Positions 1 to 11,700 of a DNA stretch of 64,000 nucleotides are shown piece by piece. Both the position numbers and the translations under genes were made by a program. Under the pieces are notes generated by a model. It made no database searches. It saw only the letters and a program-made list of their open reading frames with translations, and was not told the DNA's origin. The stretch covers positions 18,356,326 to 18,420,325 of the forward strand of contig NC_049984.1 in assembly GCF_000003815.2 (NCBI RefSeq). The letters are read 5' to 3'. This DNA is from Branchiostoma floridae (lineage: Eukaryota > Chordata > Leptocardii > Amphioxiformes > Branchiostomatidae). The number at the start of each line of letters is the position of its first letter. Position 1 is the stretch's first letter.

Positions 1-9
1 TTCACATGT

Positions 10-306
10 TGAAGAGTTTTATATATCGCTTCCTCGTTTAACTCGATACAACAAAATGTACGTAGAAATGAGCAGGCACACCTTGGCAATCTTAGATTTT
101 GAAATAATTATTCCGATAGCTGAATTCAAGTGCAATAGTTACACAAGAGTGTCAGTCCCCTTCCTCATCTTTCATGTATGCCTGTCTTCCCAAGTTTCGA
201 AGAGATAAAAGCGTGAAAGAATGTTAGACGTATCCTGCTGTCTTGTACTACATTTTGAAGAGTTTTTATATCGCTTCCTCGTTTACCTCGACACAACAAA
301 ATGCAT
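10..306 (+). repeat. Diverged direct repeat, about 52 bp, spaced 242 bp
   Basis: Two copies of a segment running from 'ttgaagagtttt' through 'atcgcttcctcgttta' to 'caacaaaatg' lie at about 10-59 and 250-303. They differ at a few positions. Function unknown; probably the remains of a local duplication. Confidence 0.6.
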
Positions 307-440
307 TTGTGGAACTTCATTAAAAAGCCAGACTTGTGCAATATGTTTCTGTCAACTTTTATGAATTCCCAAACGTGATGGAAGAAAGCCTTTATCCCAC
401 GTTATGGTCTGATATTGGTATCCAGTAAAGGTGTACTTCA

Positions 441-620
441 CATTACTAAAATGGGGCCCGGCCGGGCAGCTGTCGGGAACGAAAAATATGATATAAAAGA
501 CACCAAACTACACAACACGTAAAGAAAATAGCTGTGGGCATTATTTGTGTGTACTTTTACGTATACATTTCTATTTTCGTTTCCACAAACAGTCCGACTG
601 GGCCCCGGTGTAGAAATGTG
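441..620. mobile_element. MITE with GGGGCCCGG inverted ends, copy 1
   Basis: The left end (cattactaaaatggggccc) matches the reverse complement of the right end (gggccccggtgtagaaatg). A second copy at 62038-62198 shares the internal sequence, including 'gggaacgaaaa', 'tatgatataaaa' and 'tttttacgtatacatttct'. A third, rearranged copy lies near 14690-14800. Non-autonomous DNA element; superfamily not determined. Confidence 0.65.
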
Positions 621-1516
621 ACGTTAGCCAGAACCCTCCAAGAATCACTACACTATGATAATTCATAAGCATTTAGCAAGAGTGGGGCAGTTGGGAAACA
701 ACAATGTAAGCTTTCCCCTACGGACATCTGCTTGAAGGTTCTACCCTCTACAGCTCTAGGAGGGGGTCTCTCTATTCCTCAATACTAGTAATTGTACCCT
801 TGGTGTTTGTCTAGTTCAGTGTTCTGTTTTGCTATTTTGACAAGCCTACCGAACTGACGGTGTTTTGTTTTCCTCCATCCGACCGTGGAGCCATCCCAGT
901 TGGCAAACATCCACCTGTTCCCCTGCCGATGACCTCTGTGTCACTTCCTCCGGAACGATGTTAATCCGCATGATCTTTACCTCCGAGGCACAAACATAGT
1001 CTGGTGATGTTAGCAGTCAGAGGATTTGATGCTTGGTTGCATCCTGTAAGAAGAAAACGCCCACACATTATGCCAGTATTTAATTCGCTCACTCAGTCCT
1101 ATATCTAGTGTCCATAGGGGCAGTCTATCTGTCCATAGAGGATCTCCATCTCTGGCAATCCAGTCATCAGCCAGTATAGACTATTAGTGTTAGTATTAAC
1201 TATTGCAAAATTCGTTGACTCTTATTGATACATGAAGGAAGGGAAATGGTATCAAATCAAATTTTTAATATCAGTGACTATCCACCAAAGCGCACATGTA
1301 AAGCGGCATGTTTAAAAAAAACTGTTTCTTTTTGACACACTTCAAGAGCTGTATAACTCTCAAAATAACTTCAAAAGAAGGGCGCAGGATGGATATGTAC
1401 AGCAACTTCCTGTCAACTTGACTCGTAGCAGAATGGGATCTATGATATAAGGAGGTTCCTCGTCACAAAATTGAAACAAATTTCAATACAATAAAACACG
1501 TAAGGATGTCTATGGG

Positions 1517-1610
1517 TAGCCTGGGTATCTTTTGATTTCTACCGGGGCTCCTTGCACTCGCTGTCCTAACATTTTAGGGCCCTAGTAGAAATCGGATGGT
1601 ACCCAGACTA
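1517..1610. mobile_element. TAG...CTA MITE (TAGCCTGGGTA family), short copy
   Basis: Starts TAGCCTGGGTA and ends TACCCAGACTA, 94 bp. It is flanked by gtctatggg (1508-1516) and gtctacggg (1611-1619), a 9-bp target duplication with one mismatch. It shares its ends with the elements at 5816-6204 and 55711-55883. Confidence 0.65.
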
Positions 1611-2158
1611 GTCTACGGGCGGGACTGAATAGAACCCCCCACCCCCACGTTCCCCCAGCCCCTACGGGAAAGGTCTGTGTATAGAAATGAAACTTGCACG
1701 TAGCCCCTAGCTAGCTCGTCTGCTTGACAACATGGTTTCGGGCCCTCTCCGTATCCCTTCTGTTGTTTATGCAACATTCCAGGTTGACGCACTCAGCCTT
1801 GTTGGGGTGTCAATGGCATCAACACAGTTCCACTATATGTAAAGGCGGGTGCAATGACACTGGCTTACAGCGTTAGCAATCTTCCAATCTTTTGGTGACT
1901 GTCAACAGACGTGCTCTTTTCAATCATTCGACCTCATTTTTTAAAAGACTTTTCACCTTTAGTAAACATTTCACCTTTCTTATTCTCCAGACTAGGAGGG
2001 CACCTGTTGGGACAACAAAGGGGTGGAGCTGACAAGGGGTTGGTGTTGATGACCTCAACTTCAAGCACAGACCGACTCTAAGACCGAAACCCTTACCTGG
2101 AAAAGCACAGAACGGCAAACAGTTTTACCTGGGCACACTTGTCTCCTGACGTGCCAAC

Positions 2159-2789
2159 ATGTCTGTGGAAAGGGCTGCCGTTTTGCGTGCTGTGGTTTTG
2201 TTGTTGGTTTTCTTGGGGCCTGGAAGTGTCCATGGCTGGACGACACAGGGTTATACCACACGTCGTCCCGCCACTACGGACAGCAACTATGGCTGGACGA
2301 CACAGTCGGCTAATACACGCCGTCAGTGGGATACCACACGCCGCCAGTGGGATACTACTAGTACACGCCGTCCGTGGGATACTACTACTACACGCCATCC
2401 GTGGGATACTACTAGTACACGCCGTCAGTGGGACACCACACGCTCTCCGCGGGATACTACTACTAGTACACGCCGTCAGTGGGACACCACACGCTCTCCG
2501 CGGGATACTACTACTAGTACACGCCGTCAGTGGGATACTACACGCCGTCAGTGGGACACCACACGCCGTCCGTGGGGTACTACTAGTACACGCCGTCAGT
2601 GGGATACCACTCGCCGTCCGTGGGATACTGCTAGTACACGCCGTCCGTGGGATACTACTAGTACACGCCGTCAGTGGGATACTAGTGTTACCGCCGGAGC
2701 GGCAACTCATGCTGCGGTCACCGAGTGGAACACACAAGCTGGTCAACAGCAGTGGAGCACACAGGCTGACTACACCACAACTGATTCCC
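2159..2789 (+). CDS. Exon 1: signal peptide and Trp/Arg/Thr repeat domain
   Basis: Residues 1 to about 25 are a basic start followed by a Leu/Val-rich core ([16 protein letters not shown]), a secretion signal. After it, residues 26 to about 190 are tandem copies of [16 protein letters not shown] and TRSPRDTT type units, 8-12 residues each, encoded by near-identical 24-36 bp units such as 'acacgccgtcagtgggatac'. Thr makes this a plausible O-glycosylated mucin domain, but one Trp and one Arg-Arg pair per unit are unusual for a mucin. The donor is CCC|GTGAGT after 2789 (phase 1). Because the repeat lacks stops, other frames and the opposite strand are also open; those are shadows. Confidence 0.85.
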
Positions 2790-5700
2790 GTGAGTCTTTT
2801 TTATCATTACGTACATCCAATTAGAGTCTTAAACCGCCTTGGTAGGTTGCACCTTTCCATCCTTGGTATGCCAGGCAGATCTACCGACGGCATAAGGAGT
2901 TTACCCGGCCAACGAGTGCTCTGAGGCCCCGTCGCCCAAAACACTCCCTGGCCAGCTAAACTCCTTTTGCCACTGGTAGATCTGCCTGGAGACTAGGTAT
3001 GCCAAATGTAAGGGAACTTTTGCCTGACCAGAGTCTACTATAATTACCTCCATGAAATGTCATGGAATGGAGGTTATATTTTCTGTTATGTGTCTCTGTC
3101 TGTGTACAAGATTACTCAAGAATGGATGGATGGATTGGTTTCATACTTGTTGTGTTGGTGGGGTGTGATGAAAGCTCGAATTGATGAGATTTTGGGAGCC
3201 GTATCTGTCGTTATAATCGATGTAATAATATCAGAAATCACCCCTATATTTGAGATATATTGGTACAGGCATCATGCTTTATGTGTTTGTTAATGGGCTT
3301 AGCTGCAAGCAGATAGTGAGGTGACAGCTGTTTGGGGAACCCCCAATAGTTTTATTTATGTCTGCTTAGGACTGTTTGGAATATTTGTAACAGTTGGCAC
3401 ATTAGTGCCGCTGTTTGCCCAGCCCAACATTCTAGAACATCTGTTTTGGGAGGCCGACAATTTTGATTGTGGTAATAAAGTTTATTGCAAATTCATGCCC
3501 ATTGGGCTCATTGCAAGAAAAGAAACATGAGATACATGAGATGAATGAATGTGGTCTGAATACATGTAGATAAACTAAATTCTAACATACATAACGTTAT
3601 ATTAAGTGGATGAATATACATACGATACATAGGGTACTAAGTCTACGTAACTATTACAGGGTTTGACTTCTTTCTTGAAGACATTTGAAAATGAAATGCC
3701 CCATGTGTTCTATAATAGATTGATCCCTTGATGTTAATAGGAAGAGAATCTTTTGTGGCGTTTTTAACAATGAAAATGTTGGTGTGATTTCGGTCACTCT
3801 ATCAAATAGCCTTTTTCTTTCGGCTTCGAATTGGGGGCATTCACAAATAAAATGTGTTTCATTTTCCACTGCATTCGCTGTGCACTGCTTACAAATTCTT
3901 TCTTGAACAGGTAGCTTTTTGTATCTTCCTTTCTCTATTCCTAACGGGTGCGAACTAATTAAATTGCATGTATGTACTTGTGCGTTTGGGGACACAGTGT
4001 GTTATATTTCGTTTGTGTTGTTAGATGTTTTGTGGTGCGCCATGCGTAACGCGGAAGTTTCGTTAGTATGTAATTGGATGTATTACATATCTAATATGTG
4101 GATGTGTTAGGTTATCCCTTATCTGAACAGTTGTTGCGTATAGCAACTGGTTAAGGTAATGTAACAGTTAACTCCTTAAACGTTAAAGCAACTGTTTCCC
4201 GATGCTGGGCGACTGTTTCCCGATGCTGGACAATTTGAATATGATAAATAACTTTGTATTTAGCCACTTGTGCCTTTGGGGACCTGGTGTGTTATACTTC
4301 GTTTGCGCTGTTAGATTTTGTGCTCCGCGTGGCTTATGCTGATGTTGTGTTGGTAAGTACTTGCATTATTATATATTTGGCATCAACTTGTCCCCGTATC
4401 CTAAAGCTAGGTATTGGTTGTCGGATATTTCATGTCCTTTTGGTTGTGTTGATGATGTGTTTGTATCCTGTATTGTATTTCTTGTATTGCATTAGTGTAT
4501 TTGTCATATGTCATATTATGACAAAGCATACAGTTGCGATTTTACCCAGTATGTAGAACATTATGCCTGTCTTGGAAAATGAGTGGTTACTGTCTGTGGT
4601 TTTCGCACCTATATTTTGTTCCCGTTTGCGATATTGATATATGGTTTGGTGTGCCTGTACACAGTCGTCCTACGATGCACGTTGGTTCCTTGGTTTTCTC
4701 GTATGTGATATTATGACAAAGCATACAGTTGCGGTTTTACCTAATATGTATGACATATTGCCTGTCCTGGAAAATGAGTGGTTACTGTCTGCGATTTTCG
4801 CAACTATAGTTGATGTCCCCTTTGCGATATTCGCATATGGTTTTGGGGGATTACCAACTATAAACATACATACCATCCACAAAAAAGCAAAAAATATTCC
4901 ATGGAGGTTTGAGGTCCCCGTAGCACAGTATAATGCCTTCAAGTTGGTAGATTGCAGTCCCTCGGATTCTCACATAAGCTAGCGACCAAGACAGGGTGTT
5001 TTTCTCACGTTGTTGGGCAGTTTCCAAGCCTTCTCAATACACAACATCAGTTCACTCCTACGTATCTCCTACTAGGCTTTTATTCCTAACTTGGCCGAAG
5101 TCCCATATTTCTATTCGACCAGAGCGGAGTCTGGTGGAGATTACAAGCTCCCCACTTAAACCACAAAACCTACATTAAGGGCATGTCGGATATAATTCAT
5201 TACGTTGTAACTACATTGCTAAATGCTTCGAATTTGCTTGTTAGCATTACCGTAATGATTGGCGTGTACCTTGACTTAACCTAATTATTCTATTTATTGT
5301 CTCAGAAGCGTACCCATGTTTATTTTCACTTTGACACTGAGTTTTTAAACGAAATTAAAAGCTTTTCTCTTTTTAGTCAGAATTTTCAAAAGTTCAACGT
5401 CATTGGCACCGCAAACGTTTTATAAAGTCACACACAAAGGTCTAGAAACGACGACACGAAAATGAAAGTCCTTTGCGCAACCGGTGGCCAGGCGCGCAGG
5501 AAACATGATCACTTTATGTTGACAGTATTGGCTGTCATGTAGACAGTTAAGACGTGCACGGAGTAAGTTCTCACTACCTGTTTGGTTCACTGATGATGTG
5601 CCATAAATAGCAGCTGGAGAAAACGCAAAACAGTTTCTTCGTTTTCAAAACGATGAAAGAATTCGGTGCAAACACGTTCATTGATTCATCATTCGTAACA

Positions 5701-8700
5701 GCTAGGACTTTTTCGGGTATCAACGCTAGGTGTGATACACTGGCATAAGCCACACTGACCTAATTTTATGGAGGACATATGGAGGATCTTCTCCTAGATC
5801 CTGTTCTAAAAAATGTAGCCTTGGTACCATCCGAAAAGTAGTTCGCTGCGGCGTTTATTATACGCTATAGCTATCTATATACAGTCGCTTCTCGCTCTGA
5901 CATTTATCAAACACTATTGTACAATCTCTTCTCTGCTGTTTCGTCTGGGAACCCTGACCACATTAACGTCTGGAATCGTTCAAAATCTGGACGAGGGCGC
6001 ACATGAGCGAATTGAGGTTCAAGGGCTTGTTCGAACAGGTGTTCCAACCCCCGAAACGCCCTCTGTCCGCCTGCGGTCCTGTTATCTTCGAATGAGCGCT
6101 CACTGACATTACCACCAAAAGGTTTTAATGTGCAGGTCCCCAGACGGGTAGCAGAAGCGAACATATAATAGCAGCGAACTAAAATCCGGATGGTACCTAG
6201 GCTAAAAAATGGCCACATGTGACCCAATGCTTTTTTGCTGGAATTTTATTTCTTCGCCCTCGCGCATTAGTCTTGTGATCTCCAGAGGATGTTATCCATT
6301 AAGTTGAGTCAGTGTGTCCTAAGAAGATTGTACAGATCATATATAGATAGATAGTTAACTACACGGACTTCTGATAGACATACTTATCTAGTAGTACGAC
6401 TTAAAAACATTCACTTTTCTGTAGACTGAAGAGGTTTGTTTTCCCTCATACATGATAGATTTATATTTACAGCTTGTGTCTGTCCGTCTGGTGCCACTGG
6501 CAAGCGTCGCAAAAAGAGACAAGGTATCGTACAGTACAGAAATTGTACTTTTGTGATCGTAAGAGGCAGAACGTGTTTGAAAGAAAGCAAGTTGAGAAAT
6601 GAAGCAGTCTATTAATTCCGAAGATACAAGCGTTCACGGTAATTCATAACATTATGACTATGACGCTTTTAAAGATATGAATACTTTAATTTTTTAAAGA
6701 ATATGATTATATACATAACGTTACTATATAGTTTGTGCATTAGGTGTACGCATGGAAAATAAAGTATCTTAAGGTGGGGTCACACATGCGTATATATTCG
6801 AGTCCGTTTGAGGTGCGTATGAAGCTCCTAGTCTCTACCAGGCTCCACAGGTCGCGGGAGAAATAGTAAAAATTGGACAAATATAGATACATAACATGCC
6901 AGATTAGTTACCTGACCGAGAAGTATGGTTAGCGACCCAGCTAACTCGTCTGGCATGTTACCTGTTAACGTTTGTCCAATTTCTATTATTTTTACAACGA
7001 CCTGTGGAGCCTGGTGAAGGCAAACACTCCCACGCGTGCCTCATGCGGACTTAAATATATACGCAGGTGTGACCCCAGGTCGAGTCGCCTGAAAAATGAA
7101 TACTACATGCGATCTATGTGACTTGTAAAGCCGACAAACTGAGCAACAATGGAACACTGGTCACAGAGAAAAAAAAATGCTTGTCGTGAGTGTGAATATC
7201 AACACGTACCTGCTTGTTTGAAGTTTTTAACATACTGGTAGTGTTTACATTACCCTTAATAAGTCTTTTTTTCTTTTTTTATCACACCCGTTTTTGGAAA
7301 CCCGGTGGATTCCCTATCGACGTACAGTTCAATACACTACAGTTGCACAGGCATACCAAACAGATACACAGGCATACCAAACGGATACACAGGCTTACCA
7401 AACGGATACACAGGCATACCAAACGGATACACAGGCATACCAAACGGATACACAGGCTTACCAAACGGATACACAGGCATACCAAACGGATACACAGGAA
7501 TACGAAACGGATACACAGGCATACCAAACGGATACACAGGCATACCAAACGGATACACAGGCATACCAAACGGATACACAGGCATACCAAACGGATACAC
7601 AGGCATACCAAACGGATACACAGGCATACCAAACGGATACACAGGCATACCAAACGGATACACAGGCTTACCAAACGGATACACAGGCATACCAAACGGA
7701 TACACAGGAATACGAAACAACAGATGCACAGTCATACGAAACAACAGGTGCACAGGCATACGGAACAACAGGTGCACAGGCGTACCAAACAACAGGTGCA
7801 CAGGCATACGAAACAACAGATGCACAGTCATACGAAACAACAGGTGCACAGGCGTACCAAACAACAGACGCACATGCATACCCAACAACGGACGCACATG
7901 CATACCCAACAACAAACGCACATGCATACCCAACAGATGCACATGGATACCCCACAACCGACTCGGACGAATGTGTCTGTGAGGAGACAACGACAGTAAC
8001 CACAACGGTCTCAACTACCCCACCAGAAGGTAACGTATAAACCTGTGAATATATAGGATCCCTTTCGAATACATATATATCGGATCTGTTTTGTGATTTT
8101 GCATTTTCTATACACAGTGATAATGAATACACATATTAATCTATTCTTATAAATATGACACATACAATTGCAATGCATTTTCTCGTAAATGACTATGTAA
8201 AAAAAGACGATCCCAAATATCATTGTACAGGTACGTTAACATTAATGATAATTGCGACTAACCCTTTTAACGCGTCCCCTTACATAGTGGATGGGTGCAG
8301 CGAGACGTACAACCCCTGTGTACAGAACGCCACGTGTACAGACATTTCCGGTCCCGGAATCACCGACGCCAACTGCGCATGCGGGCCTGGACTGGAGGGT
8401 GACGGGAGAAGGGACGGGACAGGGTGCAGAGGTCAGCTTTCACAACTTGTACATGCGCAATGCAGATCGTTACAGCTGGTCTGAAACATCCTCACACGCA
8501 GAGACATCCAACGGCGCTAGCAAAACCGCCACTTTCTGTACTCTGCTATCTCAACCGTCACGATCAGTTCCTAACCGCCCTGCTTATACATATTGATGAG
8601 CGGCCTTTGCGAGATTCCTTTTGAAAACGGAAAGGCCTATTCTCTGATTGGCTTACAGCTGATTTGTGACGACGCCCACATAAACTGATGGTGACGGTTG

Positions 8701-11700
8701 AGATAGCAGACAATAGGCGGTTGGCTAGCGCCGTTGGATTCTCTGCGTAGGAGAATGGTGTAAAACTGTTTGATTGTATCATTGTGTGATAATCTCATAG
8801 ACAGATTGACCCTCATTGATTGATAATCTAATAGACAGATTGCCATATTGCAAATAGGGATCCGTTTACTATAATGATAGGGATGAATGCAAGGATATAT
8901 ACACTCTTTTGGAGACCACAATATGCTAGTTATAGAAAGTTGGACAGAGAAACATTGTTGCGTGGCCTGTCTGCAAATTGATGCATTAGGTAACTTTCTT
9001 TTGTATAGATCTAATGTCCTCTATTTGCAATTTTGTTTTCCATAGATATCGACGGATGCAAAAACAGCGCCAGTTTCTGCGCGTTCTACGCCACCTGTGT
9101 GGACAATCCCGCACCCCAAACGGGGGCGACCTGTCAGTGTGACGAGGGGCATGACGGGGATGGGAGGATCGACGGAACAGGGTGCATTGGTATGGTTCAA
9201 ACGTTGACTCATAAGCACCTCATTTCTCAAATGTTCATACCTAATGAAATCTTGCAAATATAATAGATCTAATGAAGTACATTTTGTAGTACCAAATGGG
9301 ACTGGTTGAGGTTGGTAGAAGTAAAGAGGTTGATCATTTGTGGGTCCTCTCGCATGTAGGCTTCTCAAACCATCATGACGTTTTATTACTGTAAACAAAA
9401 TGATGTAGAATAACAGACAAAATATCAGTAGTGGTAAAGTTTACGACGTTTACACTGAATATACGTTATGATTATCCTACAGTTGTGGACGACAGCCTGT
9501 ATCCATTTGGCCCATCGCAAAGAGACTTTGAGTACGTGGACAGGACCTGGTACTGGTCCCGCTGCGTTTACCAGTACATCTCGCCAGAAGGCTTCCCTTT
9601 CTTCAACCGAAGGCACCATCGGCTTTACGTGAGTACTAGTATACTCATACACACGACATACCAAAGATTTTGTTCATGGAATTTTTCCTTTCCGTACTTT
9701 TTAGTTGTAGGAATAAGTCTGTCCCATCCTGTCCCATCATTTCATACGTCATCACCGGCCTGGTCAAGGTTTCGTCACCGTACCTTAAACGCGATTTGAC
9801 ACAAAACTATCTGTCAATCTGTCTTTAAGATCTGCGACAACGGCGTGATCCAGTTCGACCGGAGCTACAGGAACAGCTGGCCGACCAAGTTTGGTTCCGC
9901 CTGGTACATGCGTTACCGGTCCATGATCGCAGCCTTCTGGGCATACTCGGACCCTTCTTCCTTCAGGTAAGGAATTGGACAAATTCGTTTAAAGCTAACG
10001 GCACATTTCCACAAAGGGGCCCGGCCGGGTAGGTTAGGGCCCGGGATGATTTTTTGCACTTTTGGTTCGCGGTCCATGTTTGCAGCCTGTTTCCTTGACC
10101 ACGTTCAAATCGGTTCAATTCATCGTTGCTCTTATCAAACAATCTTAACATCTCATTTTATGTCCGTTTCAGTCGTTTTGAAGAGGAGACGCTGAAGTCC
10201 CACATCTACTACCAGGTGTACAAAGAAGGTGATGGTAAGAACGACACATCTACCATCTTGTCCCGTGCCAGTGAAGATGCCCGGAACACTCCAAATACCA
10301 ACGTTCCTTCGGGTAAGAATATCAACAATCATCCTTAGAACTAGTAAAGCGTCTACATTGTCTTTCATAACGTCCTATGTATACGATACTTCGGAGAAAT
10401 CTCAAAATTCTTTTGAGCAAAACATTGACGTTTCTTCCGTGAAGCCTTAGAGTTCCTTCGGCGTTCCTCACCGCTTGTTGGAGTAATGAGCCCTCAGTGT
10501 TTCTTGTAGCAAAACCTCTATGCTGTCCAGCATTTGTTGAGCGTCTATGACATTCTGTATTTTCCCTGTAACCTTGAGCAGACTTCCAGGCTAACTGGGT
10601 CCTGGTTGTGACGTGGATCCGTCTGCCTCCCTATGTTGGGTGTCGGTCGTACTACACCAGATGGTGGTACAGTTACTACTACTGTAACAGAGATCTCACG
10701 GAACTCGAGGTGGGTTGACCGAAACGTCAAGTATGTGGAATACGAAATGGCATATACATAATGTCCTCACTATACTCTGGCTTCAGCCTATATTAGTCCT
10801 AATCTAGTTTCCAAAATCAAACTGGATTGTAGTGATGTTCAGAAACTAATTTTTCTTCCAGATAGTTTGGAAGATGTTTTTCTGTAGGATCATCTGCAAA
10901 GTTGCCACCGGAAACGCTTAGGCCATCAGGCACTTTTATTTAGTTCTATCATAGATATTCAATACGTTGTGTTGAGATACGAAATGCAATGATTATCTAA
11001 AATGATGTGTTTTAGGTGAACTCCTTCCAAGCCATCCTCATCACTGACGGCATCTACTCGTTTGCGAAGTTTGTTTACCCCAAGAACGGCATCAAATGGG
11101 TCTATCCTGGTAAGTACATACATGTACTTTGATAACGTTTCTATCAATATAGTAGCGATATAAAGTACACTTCATCTGTAGGTTTCTTATACGCAGATGT
11201 TGGCGGTGTCGGGAAAAACTGTCTAGATTGTTCCTATGCAACACCGGCAACTATTGCTAGAGGGCTCCAAAACAGAATGCGCCATGATTCCCCTAACCTT
11301 TTGGTAAATTCTAGAAGTTCCTTCAAATTGGAGGTAGACTGTAACTGTTATCACACAGTATTATACATGTATAAGCTTTCTAGATTATTGTCAAGAATGT
11401 TGAAAATTTGAAATTACTTTTTGGCTGTATGAGCTGTCTGTCTGTCTGTCTGTTGGTCGGTCGACCGGTTGCTTGGTAACTTCTCTTTACATCCTAGATG
11501 TGCAGTGGCACTACTACCGTTATTACGCCAATCTGAGGGGCCTTCCTGTAGCCGGGTACGGGGCTGGGGACTCGTACTTCTACAAGTGAGTCAGGGAAGC
11601 TTACGATGAATACGTATTTTATTCTGCCCAGTTAGTCTTCTTTGTTCCTTGCAAAGTTTTCTTTTGGAACGCTGGTGAAATACACATTTTACTTAACAAA

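Larger units (their letters stand above)
1..2158. other. Upstream intergenic region of the mucin gene
   Basis: No gene is supported here. It contains a direct repeat (10-306), a GC-ended inverted-repeat element (441-620) and a short TAG...CTA element (1517-1610), listed separately. The promoter and transcription start of the mucin gene should lie in the right-hand part, but I see no convincing TATA box or initiator. The short ORF on the minus strand at 1924-2118 has no recognisable content. Confidence 0.5.
2790..6472 (+). other. Intron 1 of the mucin gene
   Basis: 3.7 kb without mucin exons. It contains a TAG...CTA MITE (2865-3004), a LINE relic on the minus strand (3654-3995), diverged tandem duplications (3965-4860) and a larger TAGCC-ended element (5816-6204), each listed separately. 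The ORFs between 3057 and 4982 lie in these duplicated, T-rich stretches and show no protein-like conservation. Confidence 0.6.

Noticed and set aside
2093-2924. Overlapping ORFs of up to 261 codons in other frames of exon 1
   Set aside because: They arise because the repeat unit contains no stop. Only the frame from 2159 has a signal peptide and joins in phase to exon 2.
7214-8132. Five further long ORFs over the 21-bp repeat, including 261 aa starting at 7214 and a TTG start at 7294
   Set aside because: Repeat shadows. The real frame is entered by splicing at 7328; the 5' extension lies in intron sequence with a pyrimidine tract.
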